From contig CALHGI010000526.1 in NCBI GenBank assembly GCA_938029995.1, positions 1 to 14,115 on the forward strand: a stretch of DNA of 14,115 nt, written 5' to 3'. The DNA comes from an uncultured cyanobacterium (lineage in GTDB: Bacteria > Cyanobacteriota > Cyanobacteriia > Phormidesmidales > Phormidesmidaceae). The notes beneath the pieces are model-generated. The model was given only the letters and a program-made list of their open reading frames with translations. It was not told the origin of the DNA and ran no database searches. Both the position numbers and the translations under genes were made by a program. Shown piece by piece: positions 1-7,330 of the stretch (within the stretch, counting starts at the first letter, position 1; each line of letters begins with the position of its first letter).

Positions 1-33
1 GCGGAACCTGGGGATAAAGGGTTCTAGGCTAAT

Positions 34-1026
34 TTACCGAGTTTGAAAAATATTCTGCACCATTTGTTTGTCAGAGTTGGCCGCTGCTCGATCCAGTTCT
101 TCCACTTCGCCAGGCTGTAGCCGCCATCCCAGAGCGCCGATATTTTGTTTTGCTTGATCTAGGTTTTTGGCCCCTGGAATCGGGGTGGTGCCTTTGCAAA
201 TACACCAGTTTAGGGACGTTTGGGCCATGGTTTTGCCCCGCTCTGCGGCCACCTCCCGCAGGCAGTCTAGCAATGGTTGAATGCCCGGTATTAGCTGGCG
301 GAAAAGAATACCTCGTAAACCTGTGGGCTTGGGCGTATCTGCGCCATACTTCCCCGTTAATAGCCCTAGGCCCAGGGGACTGTAGGCAATCATTTGAATG
401 CCCAACTCGTCGCAGACCTGCTTAAGCCCCAATTCTGTTACCGGAAATGTGGACAGTAGCGAATATTGAACCTGTAGCGATGTGATGGGAATACCCCGCT
501 CGGCAAAGCGCTTATGTACCCAGCGCAACCGCTTGGGGCCATAGTTGGAAAGGCCCACCCCTTTGACCAAGCCTTGGTCGTACAGCTCCGCCAGGCCATC
601 TAACAGCGCCCCTTCCTGCCAAGGAAAATAATTGGCTGTGGGCCAGTGCATTTGGGCAATGTCCAAACGACCCATGCGCGCTTTTGAGGCTTGGCCTGCC
701 TGGGCCATCATGCCCCGTGTGAGTCGCCAAGGATAGGCCGCCAGTTTGGTCGCCAGACAAATTTTGTCTTTATTCGCTCCCTGGTATGCCTGGCTAAATT
801 TTCCGAGTAATTTTTCGCTTTGGCCATTGAGTTTGCCGGTGCCATAGGAGTCCCCCGTATCAAATAGGGTGACTCCGTTTTCCACACAGTAATTAAAGAC
901 TTGCTGCAGCCCCGCATCCATACTTTCGTCATAGCCCCACAGCAGGCGATTGCCCCAGGCCCAAGTGCCACACCCCATTTCAGGCAACGTAATAGTAGTG
1001 GTGGCAGGATTCGCAGTGGCAGGCAT
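34..1026 (-). CDS. Aldo/keto reductase family oxidoreductase
   Basis: 330 residues, a full-length single-domain aldo/keto reductase: a cytosolic NADPH-dependent TIM barrel that reduces carbonyls. The catalytic tetrad can be read directly: Asp56 and Tyr61 in the FDTGDSYG segment, Lys94 in ATKLA and His127 in MHWP. Cofactor-side motifs follow in order: GVGLSNYGP near 155-163, YSPLGLGLLTGKYG near 215-228, and the C-terminal PIPGAKN segment that usually grips the NADPH 2'-phosphate. The ATG at 1024-1026 gives the expected length, but no good Shine-Dalgarno precedes it. It resembles the cyanobacterial and plastid (plastoglobule-type) branch of the family; substrate unknown. It stands alone and is divergent from the ChaN-like gene at 1338. 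No terminator is visible in the 33 bases before the window edge. Confidence 0.92.
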   Translation of the reverse strand: MPATANPATTTITLPEMGCGTWAWGNRLLWGYDESMDAGLQQVFNYCVENGVTLFDTGDSYGTGKLNGQSEKLLGKFSQAYQGANKDKICLATKLAAYPWRLTRGMMAQAGQASKARMGRLDIAQMHWPTANYFPWQEGALLDGLAELYDQGLVKGVGLSNYGPKRLRWVHKRFAERGIPITSLQVQYSLLSTFPVTELGLKQVCDELGIQMIAYSPLGLGLLTGKYGADTPKPTGLRGILFRQLIPGIQPLLDCLREVAAERGKTMAQTSLNWCICKGTTPIPGAKNLDQAKQNIGALGWRLQPGEVEELDRAAANSDKQMVQNIFQTR

Positions 1027-1337
1027 AGATTCATGGCCGATGGGGACTAGGGCCGTGCCAACGCGAAAAATTAGATCGGGGCTGGATAAAAAAGCCAGAA
1101 GTCACTCCTTTTGACTTTTTACCTTCTATTAGCCTGAATCTAAATTCTAGTTTTCACGGACTCCTGTTTTAACCTATCGGGTTCTAGTAAATTCTGGCAA
1201 GACATGGCGGTCTAAAGCTTTGCGCGGTTGCGTATCGTCTGAACCATCCCCGTCAGTCGATATCGATTCTCTGACTTCTCCTGCAAAAATCTGGGCTAAA
1301 CTACGTCTAATCCATGTTTTTTGATAGGGCCTAGGCT
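1027..1337. other. Intergenic region between two divergent genes
   Basis: This 311-base spacer must hold the promoters of the aldo/keto reductase (leftward) and the ChaN-like gene (rightward). TTGACT at 1111-1116 on the + strand could be a -35 element, but no convincing -10 follows at normal spacing. An operator-like palindrome TCGATATCGA lies at 1257-1266, loosely flanked by GTCAG (1252-1256) and CTGAC (1271-1275). I see no RNA gene and no credible short ORF. Confidence 0.4.
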
Positions 1338-2270
1338 GTGAAATCTTTTTGGTTATTGGGATGCTGTGGAGCGCTATTGGTTATGGGTGCTAGCTTAGGG
1401 CGGCATCATCTTATTCCAACTGCGGGACCGCTTGAATCTGGTGGTGCGATCGCACAAACTCCCCAGCTAGTTTCCCAAAACAGCGGCCCATCCAAACAAG
1501 AGCTGCTGGTGGAGCTAGCCCAGGCCGATGTGATCTACCTGGGGGAAACCCACACCGACGAAGCCGACCATAGGGCCCAGCTGGAAATCATTATGGCCAT
1601 GCATGGGGCTCGGGGTGACATTGCCATTGGCCTAGAAATGTTTCAGCGTCCGTTTCAAGCCGTGCTAGATCAATACATTGCCGGTGAACTGACCGAAGCG
1701 GAACTGGTGGAGCAAAGCGAATATGAAACCCGTTGGGGCTTTGACTGGGAGCTCTATGCCCCGATTATGCGCTATGCCCAGGCCAATCAAATCCCATTAA
1801 TTGCCCTGAATACCCCCAGGGAAATTACCAAGAAAGTAGCCAGACAGGGCCTATCCAGCCTGGAAGGGGAGGACTTTCAACACATTCCCCCCCTGGAGGA
1901 CATTGACACCAGCGACGAAAACTACCAGGCCATGGTGGCCCAAGTGTTTGGTCACCATGGCGGTCATGGCAGTAGCGGCCCCAGCTTTGAGAACTTTTTT
2001 GCCGCCCAAGTCCTATGGGATGAAACCATGGCGGCAGGGGTGGCCGACTATGTTACCGCTGCCCCAGGGACCCAGGTGATTGTGCTGGCAGGGGAAGGGC
2101 ATATCGTGTTTGATTTTGGCATTCCCAGTCGCGTGGAGCGGCGTTTGGGTGAGGACTTGGTGGCCCACAGCGTGCTGCTCAACCCAACCGCCACGTCTCC
2201 CGAGCTAGCGGACTTTTTCTGGATCTCAGACCCGACCACAGGTGCGACCGCCCCAGAGCTGGCTGAGTAG
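1338..2270 (+). CDS. ChaN-like (DUF399) exported haem-binding-type protein
   Basis: 310 residues. The core matches the ChaN/DUF399 family (haem-binding-uptake, Tiki-like fold): YLGETHT at 67-73, IGLEMFQR at 97-104, the RWGFDWELYAPIMRYA block at 132-147, IPLIALNTPREI at 152-163, and VIVLAGEGHIVFDFGIPSR at 247-265. Conserved polar residues visible include Glu70, His72, Glu100 and His255. A His/Gly insert (HHGGH, 206-210) could bind metal or haem. The first ~40 residues look like a Sec signal peptide (hydrophobic 4-20, possible cleavage after AIA near 39). LLGC at 6-9 resembles a lipobox, but the hydrophobic stretch before it is too short to be sure. The start is GTG at 1338; an in-frame TAG at 1332-1334 rules out a longer form. 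Family members are proposed to bind haem or act in metal homeostasis; the role here is inferred. Confidence 0.85.
   Translation: MKSFWLLGCCGALLVMGASLGRHHLIPTAGPLESGGAIAQTPQLVSQNSGPSKQELLVELAQADVIYLGETHTDEADHRAQLEIIMAMHGARGDIAIGLEMFQRPFQAVLDQYIAGELTEAELVEQSEYETRWGFDWELYAPIMRYAQANQIPLIALNTPREITKKVARQGLSSLEGEDFQHIPPLEDIDTSDENYQAMVAQVFGHHGGHGSSGPSFENFFAAQVLWDETMAAGVADYVTAAPGTQVIVLAGEGHIVFDFGIPSRVERRLGEDLVAHSVLLNPTATSPELADFFWISDPTTGATAPELAE
1446..1453. repeat. HIP1 octamer GCGATCGC
   Basis: Perfect HIP1 palindrome inside the ChaN-like gene, in the signal-peptide region. Confidence 0.85.
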
Positions 2271-2282
2271 AGCTGGTTGAGT
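2255..2282 (+). repeat. 14-bp tandem duplication over the ChaN-like stop codon
   Basis: Two adjacent 14-mers, AGAGCTGGCTGAGT (2255-2268) and AGAGCTGGTTGAGT (2269-2282), differ at one base. The ChaN-like TAG stop (2268-2270) sits at the junction. This looks like a small slippage duplication filling the 20-base gap between two convergent genes. GGCTGA (2261-2266) can also pair with TCAGCC (2286-2291), a weak hairpin without a T-run. Confidence 0.7.
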
Positions 2283-2290
2283 AGGTCAGC

Positions 2291-3706
2291 CTATTGAATG
2301 GGAATAAAGTCAAACCCAATCCCCGAGCGATTGCCGGGTTGAATATGGACGAGCTGGGCCGCCCGGTTGCGATCGCCAGAGGGTAAAAAGTGAACATCCC
2401 CCGTGGCTCCATCGGCTGCGAAATCAGCTTCGTGCAAGACAGTACGGACGCCTTCGCGGCTAGGGCTCTGGTCTAGGGCCTCGCCTAGGGATGCGATCGC
2501 ATCATAGGCCATGGCACTGCGCCAACTAACATCCCCCCCCCAAATTTGGCGTGCCTCAGTGACAAATTCAGAATCAGGATCCGACAGCACATGCCAGGGC
2601 ACCGCCACTACTAAGCCCTCCGCATCTGGACCACCATCTTTCAAGACTTGGGGATGATATAAATCATCACCGCCCAGCAGGGGTAATTCTTGATTTACAG
2701 CTGCCATCACCTCCAAAGAAGGCCTTAGGGTATCCGTACTAGACGCCAGCATAATCACATCCGCCCCCTGCTCCTTAGCCAAGGCAATCTGTTCTTCCGC
2801 ATCAAAGTTAGTATCAGCCAAGTCATACTCATTCATCACCTCGCCACCGTCACTAAAGACTGACGTGGTAAATTCACTCTTCAATGAAAGGCTGTAGGCA
2901 CTGTTGGAATCGTAGTAAAGAACCGCCTGTTGTGCTCCCAAACCATCAATCATATGGCGAGCTAAAGCAGCAGCAGCAAAGCTATCACTGGGCACGGTCC
3001 GCAAAACATAGGGACTCAACCCCGATAGCTCCACCGATGTACTAATGGCAGAAACCATCGGCAGTTTTCCCTGGTTATAAATGGGGGCCGCTTCCAGGCT
3101 AACGCCACTGCTGTAATGGCCCAGCACACCCAACACCTCAGTGCGGTTGACCAGCTCAGCCGCCACCGATTTAGCAATGGCCGGGTCATTATCATCATTA
3201 ACAATCAGCAGCTTAATAGGGATCCCATTGCCCTCAACCAACTGATTAAACTCTTGTTGGGCCTGGCCTGCCCCCCGTAAAATTTCTAGGCCGATTTCGC
3301 TGGTATTGCCAATGGGGGCAATCACCGCCAACGTATGGGCCGATTGTGTCCCCACACGGGCGTTATTTAGATAGATAAAGGCTTCAGGATCATTCCGATT
3401 TTCTGCCAAGGCAGCCTCTAGGGCCGTAACGGCTGCGGCATAATCCCCCTGACCATAGGCGGCAATACCTTGTTGTTTGAGATCCGAGGGGTCGGGCAAA
3501 AGACTCTGCGTCCCGTCACTCAAGCGTTGTGTTAAGGATGCTGTACGGGCCGTTGCAGCGTTTTGCTCCGTTGGATTGGAATTGATATCGCTAACGAGTG
3601 TTTTAGGATTTAAGAGCCCTGAAATACCTAAAAAGAAAGCCCCTAAAATTCCTAATGTCGATAGGGTTAAGATGATTTCAAATTTGTGGTTTTTAAATGT
3701 TTCCAT
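2291..3706 (-). CDS. Membrane-anchored TPR plus periplasmic-binding (type 1, Leu/Ile/Val-like) protein
   Basis: 471 residues. Layout: cytoplasmic N-terminus; one hydrophobic helix at about 9-32 with no cleavage site; a polar linker; a TPR-like helical pair at about 75-117 (AAYGQGDYAAAV, PEAFIYLNNAR); then a periplasmic-binding domain from about 124 to the end, starting HTLAVIAPIG and ILRGAGQAQQEFN as in branched-chain amino-acid receptors (Peripla_BP_6 type). Later blocks include GVLGHYSSGVS, KLPMVSAISTSVELS and YVLRTVPSD. The helix should hold the receptor at the outer face of the inner membrane. No permease or ATPase gene lies next to it, so it may sense or deliver a ligand for a distant transporter or signalling protein. 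Ligand unknown. The start is the ATG at 3704-3706. Two HIP1 sites lie in the 3' end. Confidence 0.85.
   Translation of the reverse strand: METFKNHKFEIILTLSTLGILGAFFLGISGLLNPKTLVSDINSNPTEQNAATARTASLTQRLSDGTQSLLPDPSDLKQQGIAAYGQGDYAAAVTALEAALAENRNDPEAFIYLNNARVGTQSAHTLAVIAPIGNTSEIGLEILRGAGQAQQEFNQLVEGNGIPIKLLIVNDDNDPAIAKSVAAELVNRTEVLGVLGHYSSGVSLEAAPIYNQGKLPMVSAISTSVELSGLSPYVLRTVPSDSFAAAALARHMIDGLGAQQAVLYYDSNSAYSLSLKSEFTTSVFSDGGEVMNEYDLADTNFDAEEQIALAKEQGADVIMLASSTDTLRPSLEVMAAVNQELPLLGGDDLYHPQVLKDGGPDAEGLVVAVPWHVLSDPDSEFVTEARQIWGGDVSWRSAMAYDAIASLGEALDQSPSREGVRTVLHEADFAADGATGDVHFLPSGDRNRAAQLVHIQPGNRSGIGFDFIPIQ
2369..2376. repeat. HIP1 octamer GCGATCGC
   Basis: Perfect HIP1 palindrome in the 3' part of the substrate-binding-like gene. 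Confidence 0.85.
2493..2500. repeat. HIP1 octamer GCGATCGC
   Basis: Perfect HIP1 palindrome, second copy in the substrate-binding-like gene, 124 bases from the previous one. Confidence 0.85.
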
Positions 3707-3976
3707 AACTCAGGCAGAAGAAACGTTATTAACTTAAGGAAGCGCACCTTCCACCCAGCCTATGGACCGCCAATCCTATTATATTTGATGGTTTTTGCTA
3801 TCTGCTGAAAGTTTGGACGCCAACGCGTTAGATTATTGACTGGTTGAATCAGATATAAGTTCTCCCTGGGTTACATCACGTAACAATCAACCCATGCCGT
3901 GGGCGATGAAATCAATCCCAGGGCTGAGGTGACTAAGGGATGTGGGAACGTCACTATCTATACGGTAGGTCTACTA
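3707..3976 (-). other. Spacer with a possible folded leader element (3864-3923)
   Basis: Between the substrate-binding-like gene and the rplL terminator there is no credible ORF. CCCTGGG (3864-3870) pairs with CCCAGGG (3917-3923) and encloses two smaller inverted repeats, GTTAC/GTAAC (3870-3884) and CCCA/TGGG (3891-3903), so a three-way junction could form on either strand. GTGAC (3929-3933) and GTCAC (3950-3954) form a further weak pair. It could be a leader, a small RNA or chance; I do not recognise a known riboswitch. Confidence 0.3.
3778..3783 (-). promoter_or_regulatory. Candidate -10 element (TATAAT) for the substrate-binding-like gene
   Basis: A perfect TATAAT reads leftward at 3783-3778, 71 bases before the ATG at 3706. 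No good TTGACA lies 16-18 bases upstream, so this would be a -10-dominated promoter. Position and match only; not proven. Confidence 0.4.
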
Positions 3977-4016
3977 TGCAAAAGCCCTGCTCCCGGAAAG
4001 GAGCAGGGCTTTTGCA
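3977..4016. terminator. Strong bidirectional terminator hairpin after rplL
   Basis: Perfect 17-bp inverted repeat (arms 3977-3993 and 4000-4016) with a 6-base loop CGGAAA. The arms have a GC-rich core (GCCCTGCTCC) and an AAAA/TTTT tract near the base, so an intrinsic terminator can form on both strands. It lies about 100 bases past the rplL stop and fits the end of the rplJ-rplL transcript. On the + strand it could also end a rightward transcript from the preceding spacer. Confidence 0.85.
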
Positions 4017-4120
4017 ATGAATTGAAAGGTTGAATCCCAGGTCTACTGTTGAGACCCTAATCAATACATCCCATGGGAATCCATTGGTCAGGAAAACAAA
4101 CCTTTCTAGGCCGGTGGTTA

Positions 4121-4513
4121 CTACTTAACCGATACCTTGGCGCCAGCTTCCTCAAGCTGCTTCTTAGCCGCTTCGGCATCATCCTTAGAGACACCTTCTT
4201 TAATGGCCTTAGGAGCACCTTCAACAATAGCCTTAGCTTCTTTCAGGCCTAGACCTGTGAGGGCACGAACAGCCTTAAGAACGGCAATCTTGTTACCACC
4301 GAAGTCTTCGAGAACAACGTCAAACTCAGTCTTCTCTTCAGCAGCTTCACCACCGCCACCAGCGGCACCGCCACCAGCCATCATCATCATGCCGCCAGCA
4401 GGCGCAGCAGCACTTACATCAAAAGCTTCTTCAATTTGCTTAACTAGCTCGGAAGCTTCTAGCAAAGTCAAAGACTTCAATTTTTCCAAAATTTCATCAG
4501 TTGCAGCAGACAT
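4121..4513 (-). CDS. rplL: Ribosomal protein bL12 (L7/L12)
   Basis: 130 residues, normal for a cyanobacterial L7/L12. The N-terminal dimerisation helices are at about 1-33, which dock on L10. A flexible hinge follows at about 35-62 with a Met run and a Gly/Ala-rich tract ([14 protein letters not shown]). The globular C-terminal domain is at about 63-130, with [20 protein letters not shown] and [19 protein letters not shown], the face that recruits translation GTPases. The ATG at 4511-4513 has a good AAGGAG Shine-Dalgarno. It is last in the cluster, 54 bases after rplJ, so the two share one transcript under the L10 leader. Very secure. Confidence 0.98.
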   Translation of the reverse strand: MSAATDEILEKLKSLTLLEASELVKQIEEAFDVSAAAPAGGMMMMAGGGAAGGGGEAAEEKTEFDVVLEDFGGNKIAVLKAVRALTGLGLKEAKAIVEGAPKAIKEGVSKDDAEAAKKQLEEAGAKVSVK

Positions 4514-4567
4514 GGATTTCTCCTTGATTAATTACAAAATGAATAAGTAATGGATGAAAGCCGGACC

Positions 4568-5107
4568 TTATTCGCCGCCTTCGCCACCTTCTTTGTCGAC
4601 ATAGGCCTGAAGACCACGGGCAATGGAAGACGGTACTGCGTTGACACCCACTGCAACCTTGGTTGCCAGAGCGTTGAGGGCACCTGCAATCTTGGCGTAA
4701 AGCTCTTCCTTGCTGGGTAGGTCGGCAAGGGCTTCGGCTTCTGCACTCGTCAGAGCTTTGCCTTCCAAAACGCCGCCGCGCAGTTCAGACTTCTTAGTAT
4801 CCTTCTGGAATTTCTTGTATTCCTTAATGACACCGCCAATGTCTTCCTGAGTTAGCAACAGGGCCGTGGTGTCCTTCAAGAACTCCTGCACCGGTTGCCA
4901 TGTCTCATCATCTTGAACCGCAATTCGGATCAGGGTATTTTTGGCAATTTTACATGTGCCACCCTTTTCACGAATACGGTTACGCAGGTCGCCGATTTCG
5001 CTTACCGTCAGACCTTTGTAGTCAATAACAAAAATTGATTGCGTATCGCTTAGGAGATCCTTAAGCTCAGCAACAATCTCTTTTTTATTTTCTAGGGTTC
5101 TCCCCAT
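4568..5107 (-). CDS. rplJ: Ribosomal protein uL10
   Basis: 179 residues. N-terminal RNA-binding domain with FVIDYKGLTVSEIGDLRN at about 26-43 and GGTCKIAKNTLIRIA at about 50-64. The C-terminal helix that carries L7/L12 dimers follows, ending in a Gly/Glu-rich tail. L10 anchors the GTPase stalk on 23S rRNA; in complex with L12 it is also the usual autoregulator of its own operon. The ATG at 5105-5107 follows an unusually complete Shine-Dalgarno (5115-5125). A 340-base gap with the L10 leader and attenuator separates it from rplA. Confidence 0.98.
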   Translation of the reverse strand: MGRTLENKKEIVAELKDLLSDTQSIFVIDYKGLTVSEIGDLRNRIREKGGTCKIAKNTLIRIAVQDDETWQPVQEFLKDTTALLLTQEDIGGVIKEYKKFQKDTKKSELRGGVLEGKALTSAEAEALADLPSKEELYAKIAGALNALATKVAVGVNAVPSSIARGLQAYVDKEGGEGGE

Positions 5108-5114
5108 TCGGATC

Positions 5115-5125
5115 TCACCTCCTTA
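5115..5125 (-). promoter_or_regulatory. Extended Shine-Dalgarno of rplJ
   Basis: The leftward strand reads TAAGGAGGTGA, complementary to nearly all of the 16S rRNA 3' tail (CACCUCCUU core), with 7 bases before the ATG. This fixes the rplJ start and predicts strong initiation, matching the need for much L10 and L7/L12. Confidence 0.85.
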
Positions 5126-5203
5126 ATTTCGGGGATAGTTTGAAACTATAGCTAGCTCTACACCCGACCAAATCCATCCACACTGCAATCAAATCTAAGA
5201 TCT

Positions 5204-5232
5204 AAAAAGGTCTCAGCTAATCGCCGAGACCT
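5204..5232 (-). terminator. Intrinsic terminator/attenuator upstream of rplJ
   Basis: On the leftward strand AGGTCTCGGC (5232-5223) pairs with GCTGAGACCT (5217-5208) in a 10-bp stem with one G-T pair and loop GATTA, followed at once by a T-run (5208-5204). It lies about 100 bases before the rplJ start, so it must be read through to express rplJ-rplL, as expected of an attenuator. Confidence 0.85.
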
Positions 5233-5297
5233 AAAGATGAGCGCTACTAACACACCTTCTCTACATCTCGGCAGGGTATTAAGCAAAATGCTCCTGC
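5204..5297 (-). promoter_or_regulatory. L10 leader with antiterminator and protein-binding hairpin
   Basis: Three helices can be read on the leftward RNA. (1) A hairpin, GCAGG AGCA (5297-5293 bases contiguous with the inner arm) closing on TGCT and CCTGC (5275-5271), with a 3-base loop and a 6-base TAATAC bulge on the 3' side; this shape resembles the bulged L10-binding element. (2) An antiterminator: GCCGAGA (5272-5266) pairs with TCTCGGC (5229-5223). (3) The terminator at 5232-5208. Helix 2 takes the left arm of helix 3 and overlaps helix 1 by two bases, so 1+3 and 2 are alternatives. The known logic of L10 leaders is that L10-L12 binding favours helix 1 and hence termination. Structure is seen; protein control is inferred from family knowledge. 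Confidence 0.8.
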
Positions 5298-5363
5298 TGT
5301 CTTCGAATGCTTATGGGATTGTTTGGGTGTTTTGTTAGAGCGGCAATACCTCCAATGCTGTGT

Positions 5364-5391
5364 CTGTTGAAATTTAATTAAAAATCAACAG
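5364..5391 (-). other. Hairpin just after rplA
   Basis: CTGTTGA (5364-5370) and TCAACAG (5385-5391) are perfect inverted 7-mers around an A/T-only centre, about 57 bases past the rplA stop. No T-run follows leftward, so it is more likely an RNA-processing or stabilising stem, or part of the L10 leader, than a terminator. Confidence 0.45.
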
Positions 5392-5447
5392 CTATAGATG
5401 ACGCTGCCAATGTGCAGAATGACAATCAACAACGTCAGACTAAATAC

Positions 5448-6167
5448 CTATGCAGCTGCATCTTCCAGTGATAGATCGCGCAGCGCACCAATATCCATCT
5501 TAATCGCAGGCCCCATCGTAGCAGATACTGAGACCGTGCGCCAGTATCTGCCCTTGGCACCCGCTGGACGATTACGGTCAATGGTCTCTTGCAGAGCCTT
5601 GAGATTTGCCAGTAAATCGTCTGCGGAGAAGTCGGCCTTACCAAACATGACGTGGACAATGCCAGACTTGTCGGCACGAAACTCCAACTTACCTGCCTTA
5701 AAGTCATTAATGGCTTGGGCTAGGTCAAAGGTGACAGAGCCACCTTTGGGGGATGGCATCAAACCACGGGGACCCAGGATACGTCCTAGTTTGGCCACCT
5801 TAGGCATCATGTCAGGGGTGGCAACTAACACGTCAAAATCCATCATGCCTTTTTGGATTTCGTCAATTAGTTCTTCAGATCCGGCCAAGTCAGCTCCGTT
5901 CTCAGTGGCTTCAGCCACTTTCTCACCACGGGCAATGACGGCAACGCGAACGGTCTGGCCCGTACCCTTGGGGAGAGCAACGGTGGTACGCAATTGCTGG
6001 TCGGTATATTTGGGGTCAATGCCTAGGCGAATATGGGCTTCGGCAGTTTCCGTAAATTTGGCAGTGGACGTTTCTTTGAGCAGCTGCATGGCCTCTAGGG
6101 GGGCATACAGTCTATCTTCAACCTTCGTCTGCAGCTCTTTTAAGCGGCGCGACAATTTCTTTGCCAT
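5448..6167 (-). CDS. rplA: Ribosomal protein uL1
   Basis: 239 residues, normal length. Family blocks include the N-terminal MAKKLSRR, the segment [20 protein letters not shown] near 85-100, [29 protein letters not shown] near 114-142 (the conserved L1 signature), and [15 protein letters not shown] near the C-terminus. L1 forms the mobile stalk at the tRNA exit site. The ATG at 6165-6167 has a good AAGGAG. It lies 95 bases after rplK and should be co-transcribed with it. Confidence 0.98.
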   Translation of the reverse strand: MAKKLSRRLKELQTKVEDRLYAPLEAMQLLKETSTAKFTETAEAHIRLGIDPKYTDQQLRTTVALPKGTGQTVRVAVIARGEKVAEATENGADLAGSEELIDEIQKGMMDFDVLVATPDMMPKVAKLGRILGPRGLMPSPKGGSVTFDLAQAINDFKAGKLEFRADKSGIVHVMFGKADFSADDLLANLKALQETIDRNRPAGAKGRYWRTVSVSATMGPAIKMDIGALRDLSLEDAAA

Positions 6168-6216
6168 GGATTCTCCTTGGGGTCATAGCGAAGCCTAGCT
6201 TCTTCCCCAGCTTGGG

Positions 6217-6238
6217 TTTAAGTACGTTTTAGGTACGT
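6217..6238 (-). repeat. 11-bp tandem repeat between rplK and rplA
   Basis: TTTAAGTACGT (6217-6227) and TTTAGGTACGT (6228-6238) are adjacent and differ at one base. They lie in the 95-base rplK-rplA gap, next to a small hairpin GAAGC/GCTTC (6190-6202). Function unknown. Confidence 0.55.
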
Positions 6239-6262
6239 TGAAAAATGTTTCCGCACTGACCT

Positions 6263-6688
6263 TTAGTCGGCAACGGTGACTCCCATATTGCGGGCGGTGC
6301 CTTCGATGATGTTCATGGCGGCGTCAACGTCATTGGCGTTGAGGTCGGGCATCTTCATCTCGGCAATTTCTTGCAATTGGGCACGGGTGATAGAGCCAAC
6401 TTTTGTTTTGTTTGGCTCCCCAGAACCCTTCTCAATTTTGGCCGCTTTTTTAATCAGCACTGAGGCTGGCGGTGTTTTGAGAATGAAGGTGAAACTTCTG
6501 TCTTCAAAAACAGAAATCTCAACCGGGACAATCAGTCCAGCTTTGTCAGAGGTCCTGGCGTTATACTCTTTGCAAAACGCCATAATGTTGACCCCGTGCT
6601 GACCCAAGGCGGGACCAATTGGCGGTGCAGGGTTCGCTTTCCCAGCTGGAATTGCCAGCTTAATAATCGCAACTACCTTCTTCGCCAT
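6263..6688 (-). CDS. rplK: Ribosomal protein uL11
   Basis: 141 residues. N-terminal domain with the thiostrepton-site proline motif [19 protein letters not shown] at about 14-32. C-terminal rRNA-binding domain with [12 protein letters not shown] at about 72-83 and the signature near the end, [23 protein letters not shown]11 shapes the GTPase-associated centre with L10 and L12, encoded next door. Only three bases separate the nusG stop from this ATG (6686-6688); its purine-rich ribosome-binding site lies inside the nusG end, suggesting translational coupling. Confidence 0.98.
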   Translation of the reverse strand: MAKKVVAIIKLAIPAGKANPAPPIGPALGQHGVNIMAFCKEYNARTSDKAGLIVPVEISVFEDRSFTFILKTPPASVLIKKAAKIEKGSGEPNKTKVGSITRAQLQEIAEMKMPDLNANDVDAAMNIIEGTARNMGVTVAD

Positions 6689-6691
6689 TGA

Positions 6692-7330
6692 TTAACTCTC
6701 TTTTTGCACTTGGTTAAATTCCAGCTCAACGGGAGTATCGCGACCGAAAATCGATAGCAATGCCTTAAGCTTGCTCCGTTCTGGACTGACTTCAATGACT
6801 TCGCCACTAAAGTCTTTAAACGGACCAGACAACACCAAGATTTTGTCACCCTCGGCCATGTCAACCTTGACTACGGGTGCCTGTTCTTGGGTCTGCTTAA
6901 AGATGCGTTCAACCTCCGCTCGACTCAAAGGCATGGGTTTAACATGCCCTCGCCCACGTCCAGTGGCACGTCGCTGCTCGGCACCGACAAAGTTAATGAC
7001 ATGGGGGGTGTTTTTGACCACCTGCCAAACATCGTCATCCAAAATCATTTGGATAAGGACATACCCAGGAAAAACTTTTTCCTCGATATTCTGACGACTA
7101 CCATCCTTGCGCAGCTTTACCGCAGGGGTCTGCGGAATTTCGATCTTAAAGATACGACTGGCAACGTCCAGGGTAATTGCCCGTTGCTCAAGGTTGAGCT
7201 TGACGCGTTTTTCACACCCGGAGGCTACTTGTACCGCATACCAGCGAGGTTTAGACTTCCGGGGCTCCGGGGGAGCATTAGAGGTCTCATCTTCACTTGT
7301 GTAGTTTGGATCGTCAGAAGCGTAAGTCAT
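6692..7330 (-). CDS. nusG: Transcription termination/antitermination factor NusG
   Basis: 212 residues. A polar N-terminal extension of about 28 residues precedes the NGN domain, which starts RWYAVQVASGCEKRVKLNL and includes EEKVFPGYVLIQM at about 84-96, the RNA-polymerase-binding face. The C-terminal KOW domain begins near 154 (EGDKILVLSGPFKDFSGEV) and ends in the VELEFNQVQ strand. NusG binds RNA polymerase and can link it to Rho or ribosomal protein S10. The ATG shares its A with the secE TAA stop (TAATG at 7332-7328), so the pair is translationally coupled. Linker residues GRGRGHVKP fit the usual NusG interdomain region. Confidence 0.97.
   Translation of the reverse strand: MTYASDDPNYTSEDETSNAPPEPRKSKPRWYAVQVASGCEKRVKLNLEQRAITLDVASRIFKIEIPQTPAVKLRKDGSRQNIEEKVFPGYVLIQMILDDDVWQVVKNTPHVINFVGAEQRRATGRGRGHVKPMPLSRAEVERIFKQTQEQAPVVKVDMAEGDKILVLSGPFKDFSGEVIEVSPERSKLKALLSIFGRDTPVELEFNQVQKES

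Noticed and set aside
1338..1370. Lipobox (LLGC) making the ChaN-like protein a lipoprotein.
   Set aside because: The Cys is residue 9, leaving too short a hydrophobic region before it; not excluded but not supported.
3897..3945. Resemblance to fluoride (crcB) or TPP riboswitch fragments (GGGCGATG, GGGCTGAG).
   Set aside because: The remaining conserved segments and required pairings are missing, and no matching transporter or thiamine gene follows.
5398..6198. A 266-codon open frame on the + strand.
   Set aside because: It lies antisense to rplA, whose protein is unmistakable; the frame is a codon-usage shadow.
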